From the NCBI GenBank assembly GCA_026874595.1, contig CM049316.1:9414839-9478838 (forward strand): a stretch of 64,000 nt of DNA, read 5' to 3'. The notes below the pieces were generated by a model. The model was given only the letters and a program-made list of their open reading frames with translations. It was not told where the DNA came from and did not search any database. Each line of letters begins with the position of its first letter. The first letter of the stretch is position 1. Origin of the DNA: Sipunculus nudus (lineage: Eukaryota; Annelida; Sipuncula; Golfingiida; Sipunculidae). Positions 27,531-39,999 of the stretch are shown piece after piece. Both the position numbers and the translations under genes were made by a program.

Positions 27531-30500
27531 AAATTTTTTTAAAGATTACACTTCTTAGTCTGAATTTACCATTATTTTATCATAATATTTAATTTAGAAT
27601 TCTTGTATTGTTGTAAGTAACCATAACAAGGTTTTCAATGCTGATAGAATTGCATAGTTTAAACAGGGGGTGCATTAAGTTATGGTAATAATATGCATGA
27701 TGTATGTATGTATGAATGTATGTATGCATGTGTTTAAACAGGTAGCCATTCAGTAGATAAAGGTGTGTTTCAATGTGCATGAAAAATAGCGTTTCCATGT
27801 GCGTGTATATGCATATATACATGAACTGGCAGAAGTATATATTTCTACAGTGGATCTAGCAGGTCTTCCACAAAAGATGGTGAAGTGATGTCATGAAAGT
27901 CACTCCTATGGCAATGTTCATGCATATACGCTGACAGACAAATGGAAACACCCCTGTAACGAAATCATATAATTGATTTTTCACACATTATATGCTTATA
28001 CAAACACATGGAAAAAACCCTTTATGAGATGAGAAAGGAATAAGGTAGACAGGAAACTAGAGGAAAGTTACAAATCTTTAAAGGCAGCAGTCATTTAATA
28101 AGAAACGTTTGAACATATCTGATTTAGCATGAAGGATAACCAAGAATGTGTGTAAATGAACATTCAGCTGCAGTAATAAAAATGACCATCTTTAAAGGAT
28201 TGAACTAACCAAGAAAGAGGCACCAGACCCCCCAAGGTGAGAGCTGGTGGAGAAACCGGGGGCACCACACCCACATGATCAGATTACATGTATTATCTTT
28301 GTCAAATGTGTTAAGGGGAGCAGAAACTCACAAGGGATGGAATATTCAAACCGGTTGTCACAGAATGTCTGGGAATGAGAAAAAATGAAACCGACAAGAG
28401 TTCTGCAGTATGGCATTCTATATATATATTTATGTATAAACATTGTCAAAAACACTTTTTCTCGTATCATTATAATATTGCTTCCCCAGGATATCGTTTT
28501 TAATGCATGTTTTTACACCGATATTAAAGAATAAAGAAAAAAAACTGAGCTTACTGATGATATCAGATGCCATTTCATTGCCTTACAGGCTCGCTTACAG
28601 TGATGTCCCATGCACATCTTTACCCCGTCACATATGCACATATACTGTATGTAATGTCAGTGCAGATTTTTTTTTTCAACATTAGATGGGCAGCACATCT
28701 GACTGTTACATTTCCCATTTGAATGATTGTAGATATCTTTAGTCATACGATACAAAACCTAATGGTAAGGGATTCTGACACAACTACGTAGATGTATATC
28801 GTAACAGAGAGCGAAGACCGAATAAAATATAACATCATTAACATTATCACTGTATAACCAGTTTCTGCATATTATTGTAAAAAGACAGATTTATTCTTTA
28901 GTAGAAGAAGTAAGCGTATAAAACTTCATGAAAATGTTATTGGTTCAAGCTTTCATATTTCAATAATATTGGCTATATTATTTGTGTTTCCAGAAACGTT
29001 ATTTCTGTAAATATTTTATAATATACCAAAAACCATGAACAATGTACCCGGTACCTCCATTTTGGAATTAATTGTATCCTCAGACCATGCGTTGTTTACA
29101 GGACCACAGTAAATTGTCAGATTTCTTTCAAATTTTGCATGTTAACAGAGATGAACCCGTTTTAGAGGAAACTCAAACAGGTAATCGCTTTCTGGGAAAT
29201 ATGTGTCTGTATTTTCTTGAAATTTGTTGTGCCTTTAGATTCTTGTTTGTTTAAAACCCCAAGTGTTATGACGACACCGATCCCCCATTTTGTACAGAGT
29301 TTCTCCACATAACTAAAACCAAAATTATCAACAGGTAAAATGTAAAAAGTAAAATTCGACTGATTTGTTTTCAGATTTCGCTTGTCCATAGATAAGGGTC
29401 ACAACTCAAAGCTTGTTCAAAGCTACATTATGATCGTAACCGATGCAGTAACGTAGTTCTTTCTATGATAGTTTAGCCAAATTTAATCAGAAAGAGGGAA
29501 TGCTTGATCTCCTAATCAAGACTCAAGAGTAGTTGATACCATTTACATTGTAGTTTAACGTCAGAAAAGAGATGTAAAAATAATCACATCAGCATCTGAT
29601 AGATAGAGCCAAATTTTATGTTTATTTCACACAATGAATATCCTTGCATTACCAAAGATTTATAACCGTTGTGTGTTGCTCTTATGTATAATCAAAGGTC
29701 TATTATATCTCAAATAAATATTTTATTTTCTTTAAATACCAAAAACATATTATTTTAGACAGAGTAGAAATATGATAAGTCGGTAAAGGGCAGGAATACC
29801 TAGAGCTGTTCGCGTTAAAGATGTTCATTTATGTGGATTAACCTACATAAAAGTACTCATAACTACTGCTTTTATCCACATTTAAACATCACCTTTCAGT
29901 GTCTTAAAACAAATTATTAATTCCGTGTTGCATCTAGTATTATTGTAAATTTCTGTTAGTTGCACTAGGTTTCCTTTTTGCACTGAATGATATATTGTCT
30001 GAAAATGTGATGTGATGCATACGTCCTATAAAGGCCAACTTCTAATAGTAATGTAAAGATATTATAGACATTACGGATATCGCATATTTATTCCATTTTA
30101 ATGATTTATATCATGTTGTATGTTATATCTTGGTCGATAAAATTTACCTTCAATTACATGTAAATCACTTAAGACTCTTAAGGCTTTTTTAATCAAGGTT
30201 TATGGTCAAGAATGCCAGGGTCGGCTTTGTGGATCGTTCTTAAATTTTAGATGCAGATTTATGATTCATTTCCTTAAATGTTACACAAGGCTAATGGCGC
30301 CATCTGTTGTTACCATTTTAATAGCTTAATATCGTAAAGAAAACCAGAGGCATGTTATTTTGCTGAAAGATATTTGTCAGAGCACAGCTGAAATTGAAAG
30401 GTGTCTTCGTCAGTGTCTTGGAATAATACGTCATCACCGATGCCAGGCGACCGCGCGCTCATTTTGTTTAGTATGTAGTATGTAGTACATGTATCGTGTT

Positions 30501-31866
30501 ACTGTTAACCCTCTAACCGTTATATGATTAGCATGAGGTACAAATGTTTTAAAGACATAAACAGTATATGAAATGGGTGAGGTCGGACAACTTAGAAATA
30601 CATCAGTTATAAAACAAAGAGGGGTTCATTCTGCATGGTTGTAAACCCAGAATCCTGTATGTTTGAATTCCCTGCAGACAATAGCATCTTTCACATGTAG
30701 ATGAAATTATTTTTGTACAACGGACTTCAGAATGTCCATTGAATTTCACGATGTAATTCCAGGAGCTATATATATATCTAACTGAACAAGAACTTGATTC
30801 TGAAAAAAATAACTGATAAAGATGCTTCGCTTTGATGTTATCTTTGCGGGGGAGGGTTTTTGTCAGAACCAATCCTTATCAAAATTATCTCTTGTTAATA
30901 TATATTTGAGGTTTTAATGTCTTTGTCTGCATGTTTAGAAAAATTTGTTGTTGTACAGCTGAAATAATAATTTAGAATAAATATTAAGTCTCTCTGGAAA
31001 AAAAATTATTTTACCTCTGTGTATGTGGTATTGGATAAAATGTGCATCAATTATGTATTGTTTCATTTGTGTTACTTATTAATGTTGATGATTACTGTAT
31101 TCAAATCAATGCTGCTGTATATGTGAACATACTTTTTGAATATCCTGATGGTTAATTGTCAGTATATAGATTTATACGCAATGAAACATCAGCTGCCATT
31201 TGTGTGTACAAATCACGCATTGTTTAATATATAAAACCCTGTCAATACATCATTGTGGTTATGAATTATATGAATCCATTTGATCATCACGTAATCTGTT
31301 ATGAAACTTGTTTATATAAGTTATTCCACAGACGTGCAACATCATTATATAATGCCTGTTTTTATCAATGCTTTCTCAGGTGAATTTAACTCATGCTGAA
31401 TAATTGCTGTTGGGCGTTTGGCCGTTTTTGCATCAGAAATATAATATAAATGACGAGGAAAGGCCCAAGCAAATTCTGGCTGCAAGATGGAAGCTTTGTC
31501 AACATGACGTATTGTTTGCAAGCAACGGTGCGATTTGTAAGGGTCTTTTTTCAATGTTGTTTTGCATACGCCCATCATCAACGTGTTTGAGCAAATTTCT
31601 CGGACTGATTTCCTTATCATTAACCTTTAATATAGAACCTGCATGGAACTCACATCAAAGTTTCCTTATGGCCTGCAGGGAGTGTTCTCATTTTGATCTT
31701 AAGACATGACGTAGAACCTTGTTTATTCGACATTCAATGTTCAGCGTTATTCGATGGATCCTTTCGTCATCCTGCCGGCCAACGGGGATCATTTTGTTGT
31801 GTTTTATTCGAATATGCCGTTCACCTACTTTCCAAGTTCGCAGTCTCATATGCGTGTATGTATATG

Positions 31867-31868
<2 letters not shown>
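27531..31868. other. Intergenic stretch without recognised genes
   Basis: AT-rich sequence between PIGN and the peptide cluster. Only a short TGTATGTATG repeat (about 27699-27732) and scattered low-complexity tracts are visible. ORFs here are short, lack flanking splice logic and look random. Confidence 0.6.

Positions 31869-31918
<50 letters not shown>
31869..31918. repeat. (TA)n microsatellite
   Basis: About 25 uninterrupted TA units. It generates artefactual YIYIYI reading frames on both strands. Confidence 0.95.
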
Positions 31919-31924
<6 letters not shown>

Positions 31925-32772
31925 TGCACGAGATAAGTGCTGCACGCTGATTTACTGGTGAATAAGTCCTCGTAATTTTGCACGCGTTGAATTCTCCCTG
32001 TGATAATATCGTGTTATTATTTGGACGTTTAGGACTAATCCTCGACATAGATTTACCCAGCTCTACCTGCATGATTGTTACTTTTTGGACTGCCAGTTCC
32101 AGGACATCAGTAATAAGTCCTCGAGGTATTATACCAGAAGGATAGACACTCTTGCGCGTTAAGATACCTTGTACCCTGAGAGTTCTTGTCTTGAAATTGA
32201 TATACTTCTGTTGTAAATACGTCTCTTACCATATCGAATTATGAACTCAGTTCTTCCCGTTTTGCATATACTGATTTCGACAGTTTTTAACTCAAGTGGA
32301 TTAAATTTGTAGATTTTGAGGTTACCTTGTTAGAGGTCAGGGTCACTTGACCAAATTTAAATTTGTTACGATAATTTAAATGCTGTACGTTCAAAGATAG
32401 TAAGTTCTCAGATTTTTTTGGTTACAAGGTCATTGGTTAAGGTCACAGAACCAACATTTTTAAAAAAGAAAAAAAAATATCCTGATAGACAACTCAGCGG
32501 AGCGTCGAGACCTATGGGTTCCTAGTTAATACATGTATAGGTATACACGATCGGCATCCTCGCTCATTGAACAATGGGCTCCGACCTCTGAAATGAGCGT
32601 TAGCCGAGAACACGACATTATCCATTGATTCTGTGACCTTAGACCCGAAGTGTGTAAACATGACACGCTTACTCAGGAATGTCACTGTTTCCTCACAACA
32701 GGCAAATAATATCCCTACCATTTGACATGCATTTAACTGATCGCCCGCACTTTTCCGCCATATCGATACGTC
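31919..32772. other. Non-coding stretch with an AGGTCA-repeat fragment
   Basis: No gene recognised. About 32310-32460 resembles the AGGTCA-rich repeat at 12.3 kb (GATTTTGAGGTTACC, GAGGTCAGGGTCAC, AAGGTCATTGGTTAAGGTCAC) and is probably a fragment of it. Confidence 0.45.
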
Positions 32773-32773
32773 A

Positions 32774-32863
<90 letters not shown>
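32773..32863. repeat. Compound (CA)n(TA)n(GA)n microsatellite
   Basis: CA units, then TA units, then about 19 GA units with sharp transitions. Low-complexity translation artefacts arise on both strands. Confidence 0.95.
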
Positions 32864-32865
<2 letters not shown>

Positions 32866-34109
32866 TAAATAAAAGAGATGAAAGTTTGACTTAGCAAAAT
32901 GCTTGTCTCTGTTCACGTTAAAGATAACGTTATCCCGGACCCACTTGCTACTTATCAGCAGGATTCACCGGAAGTACCGGCAGGATGCGCCTTGACCTTA
33001 TGTAAAGCTGCTATTTGTCGGTGAGAATAAACGAAGTCATGGCTGGTGAAAGTGAATCAAATTGTTTTAAAACTATATTTAAACACACCAGTAACTTTTC
33101 GGGTCAAAGTATCAAGTACAATAGATATTGTAAATATAGAAACATAGAGAAGTTTAATTAAATAATTAGTTCATATGATTTTTCTTCATGCGTTGAAAAG
33201 TTGCTAATCTTGCCACACCAAACTCAGAAAACAAAAAATTCTGCATCTGGACTGACCAGTGTAAAATGATGATGCGCAATACTTCTGCGACTTGCATGAT
33301 GTTTTATTCAGTAACAACCTATATGTATTATGTTTAAATGCAGTAAAAGAAAATCAAACAATACGAAAAAAAAAACCGTTGCATGTGATTCAAAATTAAT
33401 ATCTTTGCTGTCAAGAAATCTTATCATCGTGATGATACAGGTTTAACGTGCGTTGTTTTTACATTGACACGCAATGCTCATATCCCGTTTTATACGTTGT
33501 AATAGCTCAGTGTAACAAATCCCCATTCGGTTTTATCAAACGTACCCCCGCAAAGGATGGAACGGATGGTGACATTTTTTTATCTGTCCACACAAACCGC
33601 CTGCTTGTTTACAGTCAGGAGCTTGATACATTCAACGTATCTGGTCCGTATAACGAGCCTGCGGAAGACCTACGGTAAGTGTGCAAATAATGCATATATT
33701 TATATTTTCAGGGGAGTACATATACCTATATCTATATCTTACTTAATGATACAGTAGCCGCCGGAACCTTTTTTTAAAGGGATACAAATCTTTTTTTAGG
33801 CCTTGACCCTCCCCTTTTCAAGACCTGAGGACCTTCTGTGTTTTCTATCATTATTCTTCCTTTCTGACCCTTTCCTTTCCAAAATAAATCTTGATCTACA
33901 CCTGTGATATCAATATCTTTGCATATAATGGGACGGACCGGTTGAGAGTTATTGTGCTTGATTTCCACTGCCAGCTTGCGGTTTTAGTATCCATGCAGCA
34001 GCGTGCAATCAAGGATAGCTATACACACTTTTATTTTCTATAGAATATATGTGATTTCAAGCTTTCTTTAAGAATATATCCCGATGGACTGTAGGTCGTC
34101 CTAATAAAG

Positions 34110-34470
34110 CCTCTGTGATGGATGTATGGACTTATTTATTTACAAGCTGTTAGTAAACACAGCAATGTTGACAAACAGATAAACAATGTGACTTTAGGTG
34201 GTTGGTTGCATTTTTGCGGAAGCTTAAAGGTCACTTTTGTTGCAAGACAGCCTTTGCAACAATCTGGTTCGTCTGATTCCCGCCAGATGTCTCTGTCGAA
34301 TGTGTGTTGATTATTTTGGCGTGCCCCCGCATATGTTATAAACATGTTGATATTAACAAAGCGAACAGCCTATGTGCGGCGTTTTCTGGTCTATTTTTAT
34401 CAAAGGTTCAAGGGATTATTTATAGGTAACAGACGTCAGATATCGGGATAAGCCCGTTAAATATTCCGGT
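34110..34470. repeat. Diverged copy of the 22.4 kb MITE family
   Basis: Shares, in order, GCAATGTTGACAAA, TAGGTGG..GGTTGCAT, CTGATT..CGCCAGATG, ATATTAACAAAGCGAACAGCC and TTTCTGGTCTATTTTTATC with 22530-22830. The terminal repeats are largely lost. Confidence 0.55.
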
Positions 34471-34517
34471 TCAGCATATTTTCTCTGTATAGAAATAATG
34501 TTGGAAAATGCATGTAG

Positions 34518-35235
34518 ATATACAGTCTAACCCCTTTCATTCGCCCACCTTGGGACCGGACGAATTTTAGCGGTAAGCGAGGGTGAGGGTTGATTGAGGG
34601 TCCAGATGGGATTGGATGGTTAGCTTAAATCGGGCCATGCATTTATTATGCTCGGCTTTAGCCACTAGCTAACTAACCACATTAAATAACTTTTTAAAAC
34701 TGTTTACAAAAAGATTTTCTTTATTAACATTGAAAGAAAAAATAACAAATAACAACAGAAATATAGTGTGTAAAATTTGTTTACATACATAAACATGTAA
34801 ATATAAAAAACATCAAAATATAAAATTCTCCATTTTCTTCCTTGTGCCGTTTCACTTTCATCCGTGTCTACCCCTAAAGCATTCCGTAATGGAGCATTGT
34901 TTGTCATCTTGTGACAGAAGAGCTATTATTCTTTGGTCCATCCTGTAAATACGTCAATATAGGACTGTAAGATGTTGTTGGAGCTCTTGAAATATCGCAA
35001 GACGGTCTTCATGGCCTGCCGGACTTCGGCGGATGTGGGCGGAGGTTGGGGAACTATTTCTTCAGGTTCACAGGTCGGACTGGCTGTATCATCGCTGCCT
35101 GTCACTGTTTTTCGCGATATCCTGATCGCTCAAGGGCTGTGCCGTTCCGATGTTCTGGTCTGCATTGGATACTTTTTGCTTCTGGACCGTCTTGCCGATT
35201 TGTTTCATTTGGTCACCCCTGGATATAACACCCCC
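34518..35235 (-). mobile_element. Decayed Tigger/pogo-like transposon, one end plus transposase tail
   Basis: TACAGTCTAACCCC, followed by GGGACCGGACGAATTTTAGC and GGTAAGCGAGG, resembles the terminal repeats of Tigger/pogo elements. The transposase remnant on the - strand points towards this end. The opposite end was not found, so the copy is probably truncated near the CACACACATACAC run at 35235. Confidence 0.5.
34926..35129 (-). pseudogene. Transposase C-terminal remnant (Tigger/pogo type)
   Basis: An open frame of 67 codons ends in TAA at 34926. It has an acidic, proline-rich linker (PEEIVPQPPPTSAEVR) followed by a helical stretch (AMKTVLRYFKSSNN). This style is typical of the tail after the DDE domain of CENP-B/Tigger-like transposases. 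The catalytic part is missing and stops interrupt the upstream frame. Assignment rests on style and the adjacent terminal repeat; a BLASTX search would settle it. Confidence 0.4.
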
Positions 35236-35452
35236 CACACACACATACACATATAATGTTCATATTAATGCTATGATTTATTGTATGGACAGGATTGCTG
35301 TATTCGATGATATTTTATTAACATTTTATGTTCAGAGTGTGTACACGTGTGTGTGATGGTGTGTGTGTATCGTTGCTGGTAATAAACGTGATGGTGTGTG
35401 TGTGTATCGTTGCTGATAATTAGTAATAATGCATGCCTTAATTTTATTACAG

Positions 35453-37692
35453 GTACAGCAAATCATGAAAGCTGCTGTATATCTCTTAGCCGCCGTCTTT
35501 CTTGTGGCGTTGCTGCTCGTTGACGAGGGACGCAGCTGGCGCGTTCGTATGTACCGCCCTAACAGGTGGTTGTGGTGCCCTCGCTACTGTCCGCGCGTGT
35601 GTTCCGGCCAGAGCTACTGTGGCTCTCTCTGTAGGAGACTGTGCAAGAGAGAGATCCGTTTACAAGTGAGTTCTTCACCAAGGTCATCGACTGACAAACA
35701 TTTACGTCCCATTCCAAATAAACACAAAACGACATATTATGATTATTCCTGGTGTTTACAGCCGACCAGTAGCGTCTCCGTCACCCTTCCGCCAGAGGTC
35801 ATTAATTTCTTCTCGAAACAAATCCACCAGTTAGGAACTGTGGGACGGCCGGACTGCTTGTCTCAACTGTCAAACTTTAAAATCAAAATTTGTTACATTT
35901 CAAGGTAATTTTTTACATACTCAGGTTAAGAATTAGATAAGTCAGCATTAAAAAAAGAGGAGGCGGTTACCTCCACACAAAAAAAACTACGTAAATGTAC
36001 ATCTGCAGAATTCCATTCGGGCATAACACACTTTCTCTCATTTTATATCCTAGCGTCAACCAGGCCCGGTGACGACAACTCATTTGGTGGGTCATACCAC
36101 CCAGGAACCCCCGAAAGGCGCAGTCGTTTTTGAGGGAAACACGGCCGTGGTGCACGACCTTCCCTTTCTTTCCCAAACGGGAAATATTCAACTGCCTCGG
36201 CTGAGATCCGTACTCACGATCTCCCGGCTTTGTATTCTGTGCGTCACCTCTGAGCCACAGAAACCGGTCTTCTGTTTATATTTCACATGCGTGTGATTAC
36301 AAAAAAAAATTGTTATTGCATGAAGTCCTCGAGCACAAAAACACCCATGCTTATCTAATATGTCTTGAAACAATTATAATCCAACATATTAGAACGAACT
36401 ACATTGTCACCACATTTTTACCTACACCGCCGATTTATGTAGAAGACGCGGTGCATTGTGGGGTCAGACTTTGACGCCCATAAACCCTAAACAGCAGAGT
36501 CGTGCTTTTGGGAGTCGTGCAGTGTCAGCGTGTCTCCGTATATACCCGGGGCAGATACGGTTTGTTAAATGACTCGCATCAGGGACATAACTGATAAACG
36601 GTTTCCTAGGTTTCCAGGGCTGGAAACAACAAACTACAGGAATATCTCCTGTTTCAATATCCAATGCACTATTCACTCAGAAATTTAATATTAATACTGA
36701 AAATTAATTCAGCAGTTTAATATTTATGAATCTTCAAAAATTTGCGTTTTTTGTTTTTATGAGATTAAGAGACTGCCTATTATAAAAATCCCAAATACCA
36801 ACTTCGTGTGACATATATTTGGAAACAAGAACACAACAAGTCACTTTAAACTCGGGATAACTGTATAACTGGGCACCTAATACATTTTATAATACCCTTA
36901 TATAACAACTTTTCATCTTAAGCCTGCTACCCGCTATTTATAGAGTATTTACAGAATTGTCCCTAAATATTAGGACAACCGTCTTTCATATCACAAAGGC
37001 GCGCCTGGTATGAAATACAATAGTTACTTCGATCATTTTCAGGATAATGAGCCATTCCCGTCAGAGTTTGAGGAATATGACACTGACAAGGATGGTCACA
37101 TCAGCCCGGGAGAATTCACTAAACCCATCCGTGACGGTTTCGAGGACACTAACCTGGTCTCTGATCTCGTTGACAAGCATGGTAAATATGATACTGAACG
37201 TGTGTTTACACCATATCCATGCTCCTCCCGGAATCGACCTTCTAAAACTCTTTCTTTTGTCGGAAATTTTTAAGGATTAATGAGCATATTCTATATTAAA
37301 ATATGGGTCGACAGGTTTGTGAGGGGAGTTTTTTTTAGCTTCCTGCAAGTACAAACCATAGACCAGATTCCCTTTCCCCAGTTTTTTCTTCTTTGCGTTT
37401 GCACTGTATTTCCAATGTAGTAATTAAAAAAAATCTTTTGGTCAGAGTAATAGTCTTACGTGAGAAATGCGAACCTAATATTATTTATTTTACCTTGACT
37501 CTAAAGGTATTCCTATGTAATCACTTAGTAGCGGGCTCAGTCACTTACTTAAGAAAATAAGTTTAATTTACAAAAAAAAAACATAAATCAATATAGATAA
37601 TGTATATAATTTCAGCCGAAGAACAACAGGACCAAGAAGAGTTTGATGACGCCGCATTCATAAAGATGACAGACGAATGAGTATCGTTGTAG
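35453..37692 (+). CDS. Gene A: secreted cysteine-rich peptide precursor with EF-hand tail (mytimycin-like layout)
   Basis: Exons 35453-35665 (ATG at 35465), 37043-37181 and 37616-37692 (TGA ends at 37680). Phases 0 and 1 join to 134 residues. An AG acceptor at 35451-35452, 12 nt before the ATG, implies an untranslated first exon upstream. Residues 1-22 are a hydrophobic signal peptide (MKAAVYLLAAVFLVALLLV). The basic core has six cysteines spaced C-x3-C-x3-C-x5-C-x3-C-x3-C and many Arg/Trp. The second exon encodes an acidic tail with a canonical EF loop (DTDKDGHISPGE). The second EF loop spans the last intron and is degenerate: D1 is kept but D3, D5 and G6 are lost. The stop lies 12 nt before another donor. 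Mytimycin of mussels has the same signal/Cys-rich/EF-hand order but a different cysteine pattern (recalled). Host-defence function is inferred only. Confidence 0.75.
36060..36275 (-). repeat. SINE-like element with tRNA-type head in gene A intron
   Basis: On the - strand the right-hand end reads GTGGCTCAGAGGTGACGC ... AGCCGGGAGATCGTGAG, like a tRNA-derived A box and following region. It runs into a GC-richer body than the surrounding intron. The B box is only partly recognisable. Confidence 0.45.
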
Positions 37693-37960
37693 GTGAGTTA
37701 CTTAGGTCATAGCGGTAAAAATATAGATTTCAAATAATATGCCCCTTTGTTTAGAAAAATACTCACCTGCGTTACATGTGTCACAGGTAGACGCATACTC
37801 TTCACACGTAACTTTTAACTGTATATATATTGGTTTAATCAACATATAATTCAGTAAAACATTTTGTCGTTCTGTTGAATTTATGTTCCCTGGCGGTGTT
37901 AACATTCATGTATACATGCCGACGTCACCTCATATAATGCTGTCTTCTATGATTTTGCAG

Positions 37961-38204
37961 GATCTACTCGGCATGTTATCGGAAGGAGACAAGATGGACT
38001 CCATACTCTTTGTGTTCCTGACAGGGGTCTTCTGTATTTGTGTAACCAACAAACTCTTCGATTTCCCGAAATGAAAATTTCCCATGCCAAATATAACCAA
38101 CAGAAATCATTTGTCCATGAAACATGCTTTATATATTGATAAACCTGTGGATCTATTTTGCGGTGTAATATCAGTGACGCGGTACTGTATATATAAACAG
38201 AAAC

Positions 38205-38264
<60 letters not shown>

Positions 38265-38539
38265 CTTTCGTTTCGCCATGCAGTCTGATTTATTCTCAGT
38301 ATGGCCACGGACACACAAAATATTTACGGAACCGCTGTTCTTATTTTTCAGGGATCAATATGTGAAGAGCAACAAATCTTCTGTATTTATGCATGTATTA
38401 AAATACATATTACATTCATGAAGTTAAACTGACAATGGTTTAATTTTGTGTTATTCGTAATTACAAATCATTTTAAGAATTCTCACATATTTTTCAGACA
38501 TGATTTTTAAACCCTTTGCATCTGTTCATACCAAATAAA
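37961..38539 (+). other. Probable 3' UTR exon of gene A
   Basis: Gene A's third exon ends AG/GTGAGT (37692/37693). A pyrimidine-rich acceptor (TGATTTTGCAG, ending 37960) precedes GATCTACTCGGCATG. The block has no conserved frame. An AATAAA at 38534-38539 could end the transcript. The same acceptor and start recur at 44308 as an orphan. Splicing is inferred, not proven. Confidence 0.4.
38208..38263. repeat. (TA)n microsatellite in D1
   Basis: About 27 TA units. The matching site in D3 (57353-57422) has about 35 units, and in D2 only a few TA remain near 44700. Confidence 0.95.
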
Positions 38540-39680
38540 ATTCCACAAGTGATAGTTAGAGTACTTTAATAGAATACGCCCCTTTAACAGGTAGTTATAA
38601 CTTGTGGACAAGGTCTTTCTGATTTTGTCCTTATCAGGGCGCGGTTAACATAGTGTTATATGAAAAGAAACACGAAACAAGTTCTTCAATACTCCTTTCA
38701 GCCAAAGGGCTTAGGTGGACTGGTTACCATAATGGTGAAGAAGAGATTCCTGTGATTTAACACTGATATGAAGGAACAGGTATACGTGCATTAACGTAAG
38801 ACATAAAACAAGTATACATTGCCCTTTTTTATTAGAAAATAGAAGGAAAACAGCCACTCACATCTGTTGGATGATTCTGACTGTTGTAACGCATATCATA
38901 TGTACAACATACAACAAACACTTATTTGCGTATTAATGTTAACGAAGTCCCCTCTCATGATAATGATAAACTGATTATGATCATCTTATAGTCAGATATA
39001 AACTGGGAGTATCTATGTTTTATTTTTCATCTAATTTTATACCTGATTATTTGTTACTCAAAACACAAAGACTGAAAAAATAATACATTATCGTTAAATG
39101 GCCATGTGAATAAATTAATATGCTAGATTTTGCAATTATAAGTACAAGCACCTAGAAGAAAACTTTGTCAACCGTATGCGGATCGTTGTACCAGCAGAAC
39201 AAACATGCATACTGTGAATACAGTCACAGAAAGATCTGCAGTAGCGTCCACTTCGTGTCACAGTGGTGTGTCAGTGTGTTTGTGCATTTAAAAACGTCAC
39301 TGGACTGGCTCAATTAATTGAAACATTTATTGAGTGTTTTGTCATTGTCCTAGAGAAATGGTGCATTCCTGGATATTATAGAATTTATTGATAAACATAC
39401 ATCCGGTACAAGAATCTAAACATGAAGTGTAGATTCAGAAAAGATTATAAAATTAATATATGCTCACTCGATTACACACAAAAAGGGGACTAGAATATAA
39501 CAGAACGTTATCTTTTTTTTCAAGTATATTCGGTGCGTTTCAACTAATGGACGATTGCCTAATAAGTAAATAAAAACGGTAAAGCTTTCAAGGAATATAT
39601 GGAGAACTGGAGAGTATTAAAAATGGACGATTTAACGGGTTCATGTTATCTAATAAGCAGCTCACATGCACACGTTTTGT

Positions 39681-39944
39681 TTATTCGTCTTTCGTCTTTA
39701 TGAATGGAGCGGCATCAAACTCTTTCTGGTCCAGCTGTCCATCATCTGAAATTATAAACATTGCATTCACAGTATATCTATATTAAAACCTCGTCGATTT
39801 GAACTTTCACATATCGAACATGCAGGCCTACCCCTTTACGTAAAAGTCAAAGATGTATTCCCACTCCAGTGAATTAATTCACTGCCAAGTACAACATGCA
39901 TATGTGGAATCTAGGATTTGGAAATATGGAATCTAGGATACAAG

Positions 39945-39999
<55 letters not shown>

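Noticed and set aside
31719-31945. YIYIYI-rich ORFs, also at 32512, 37947, 57227 and 59187
   Set aside because: Artefacts of (TA)n microsatellites.
33448-33678. 76-aa ORF ending at a GTAAGT donor
   Set aside because: No acceptor-bounded partner exon, signal peptide or recognised domain; could be chance. Transcript data would be needed.
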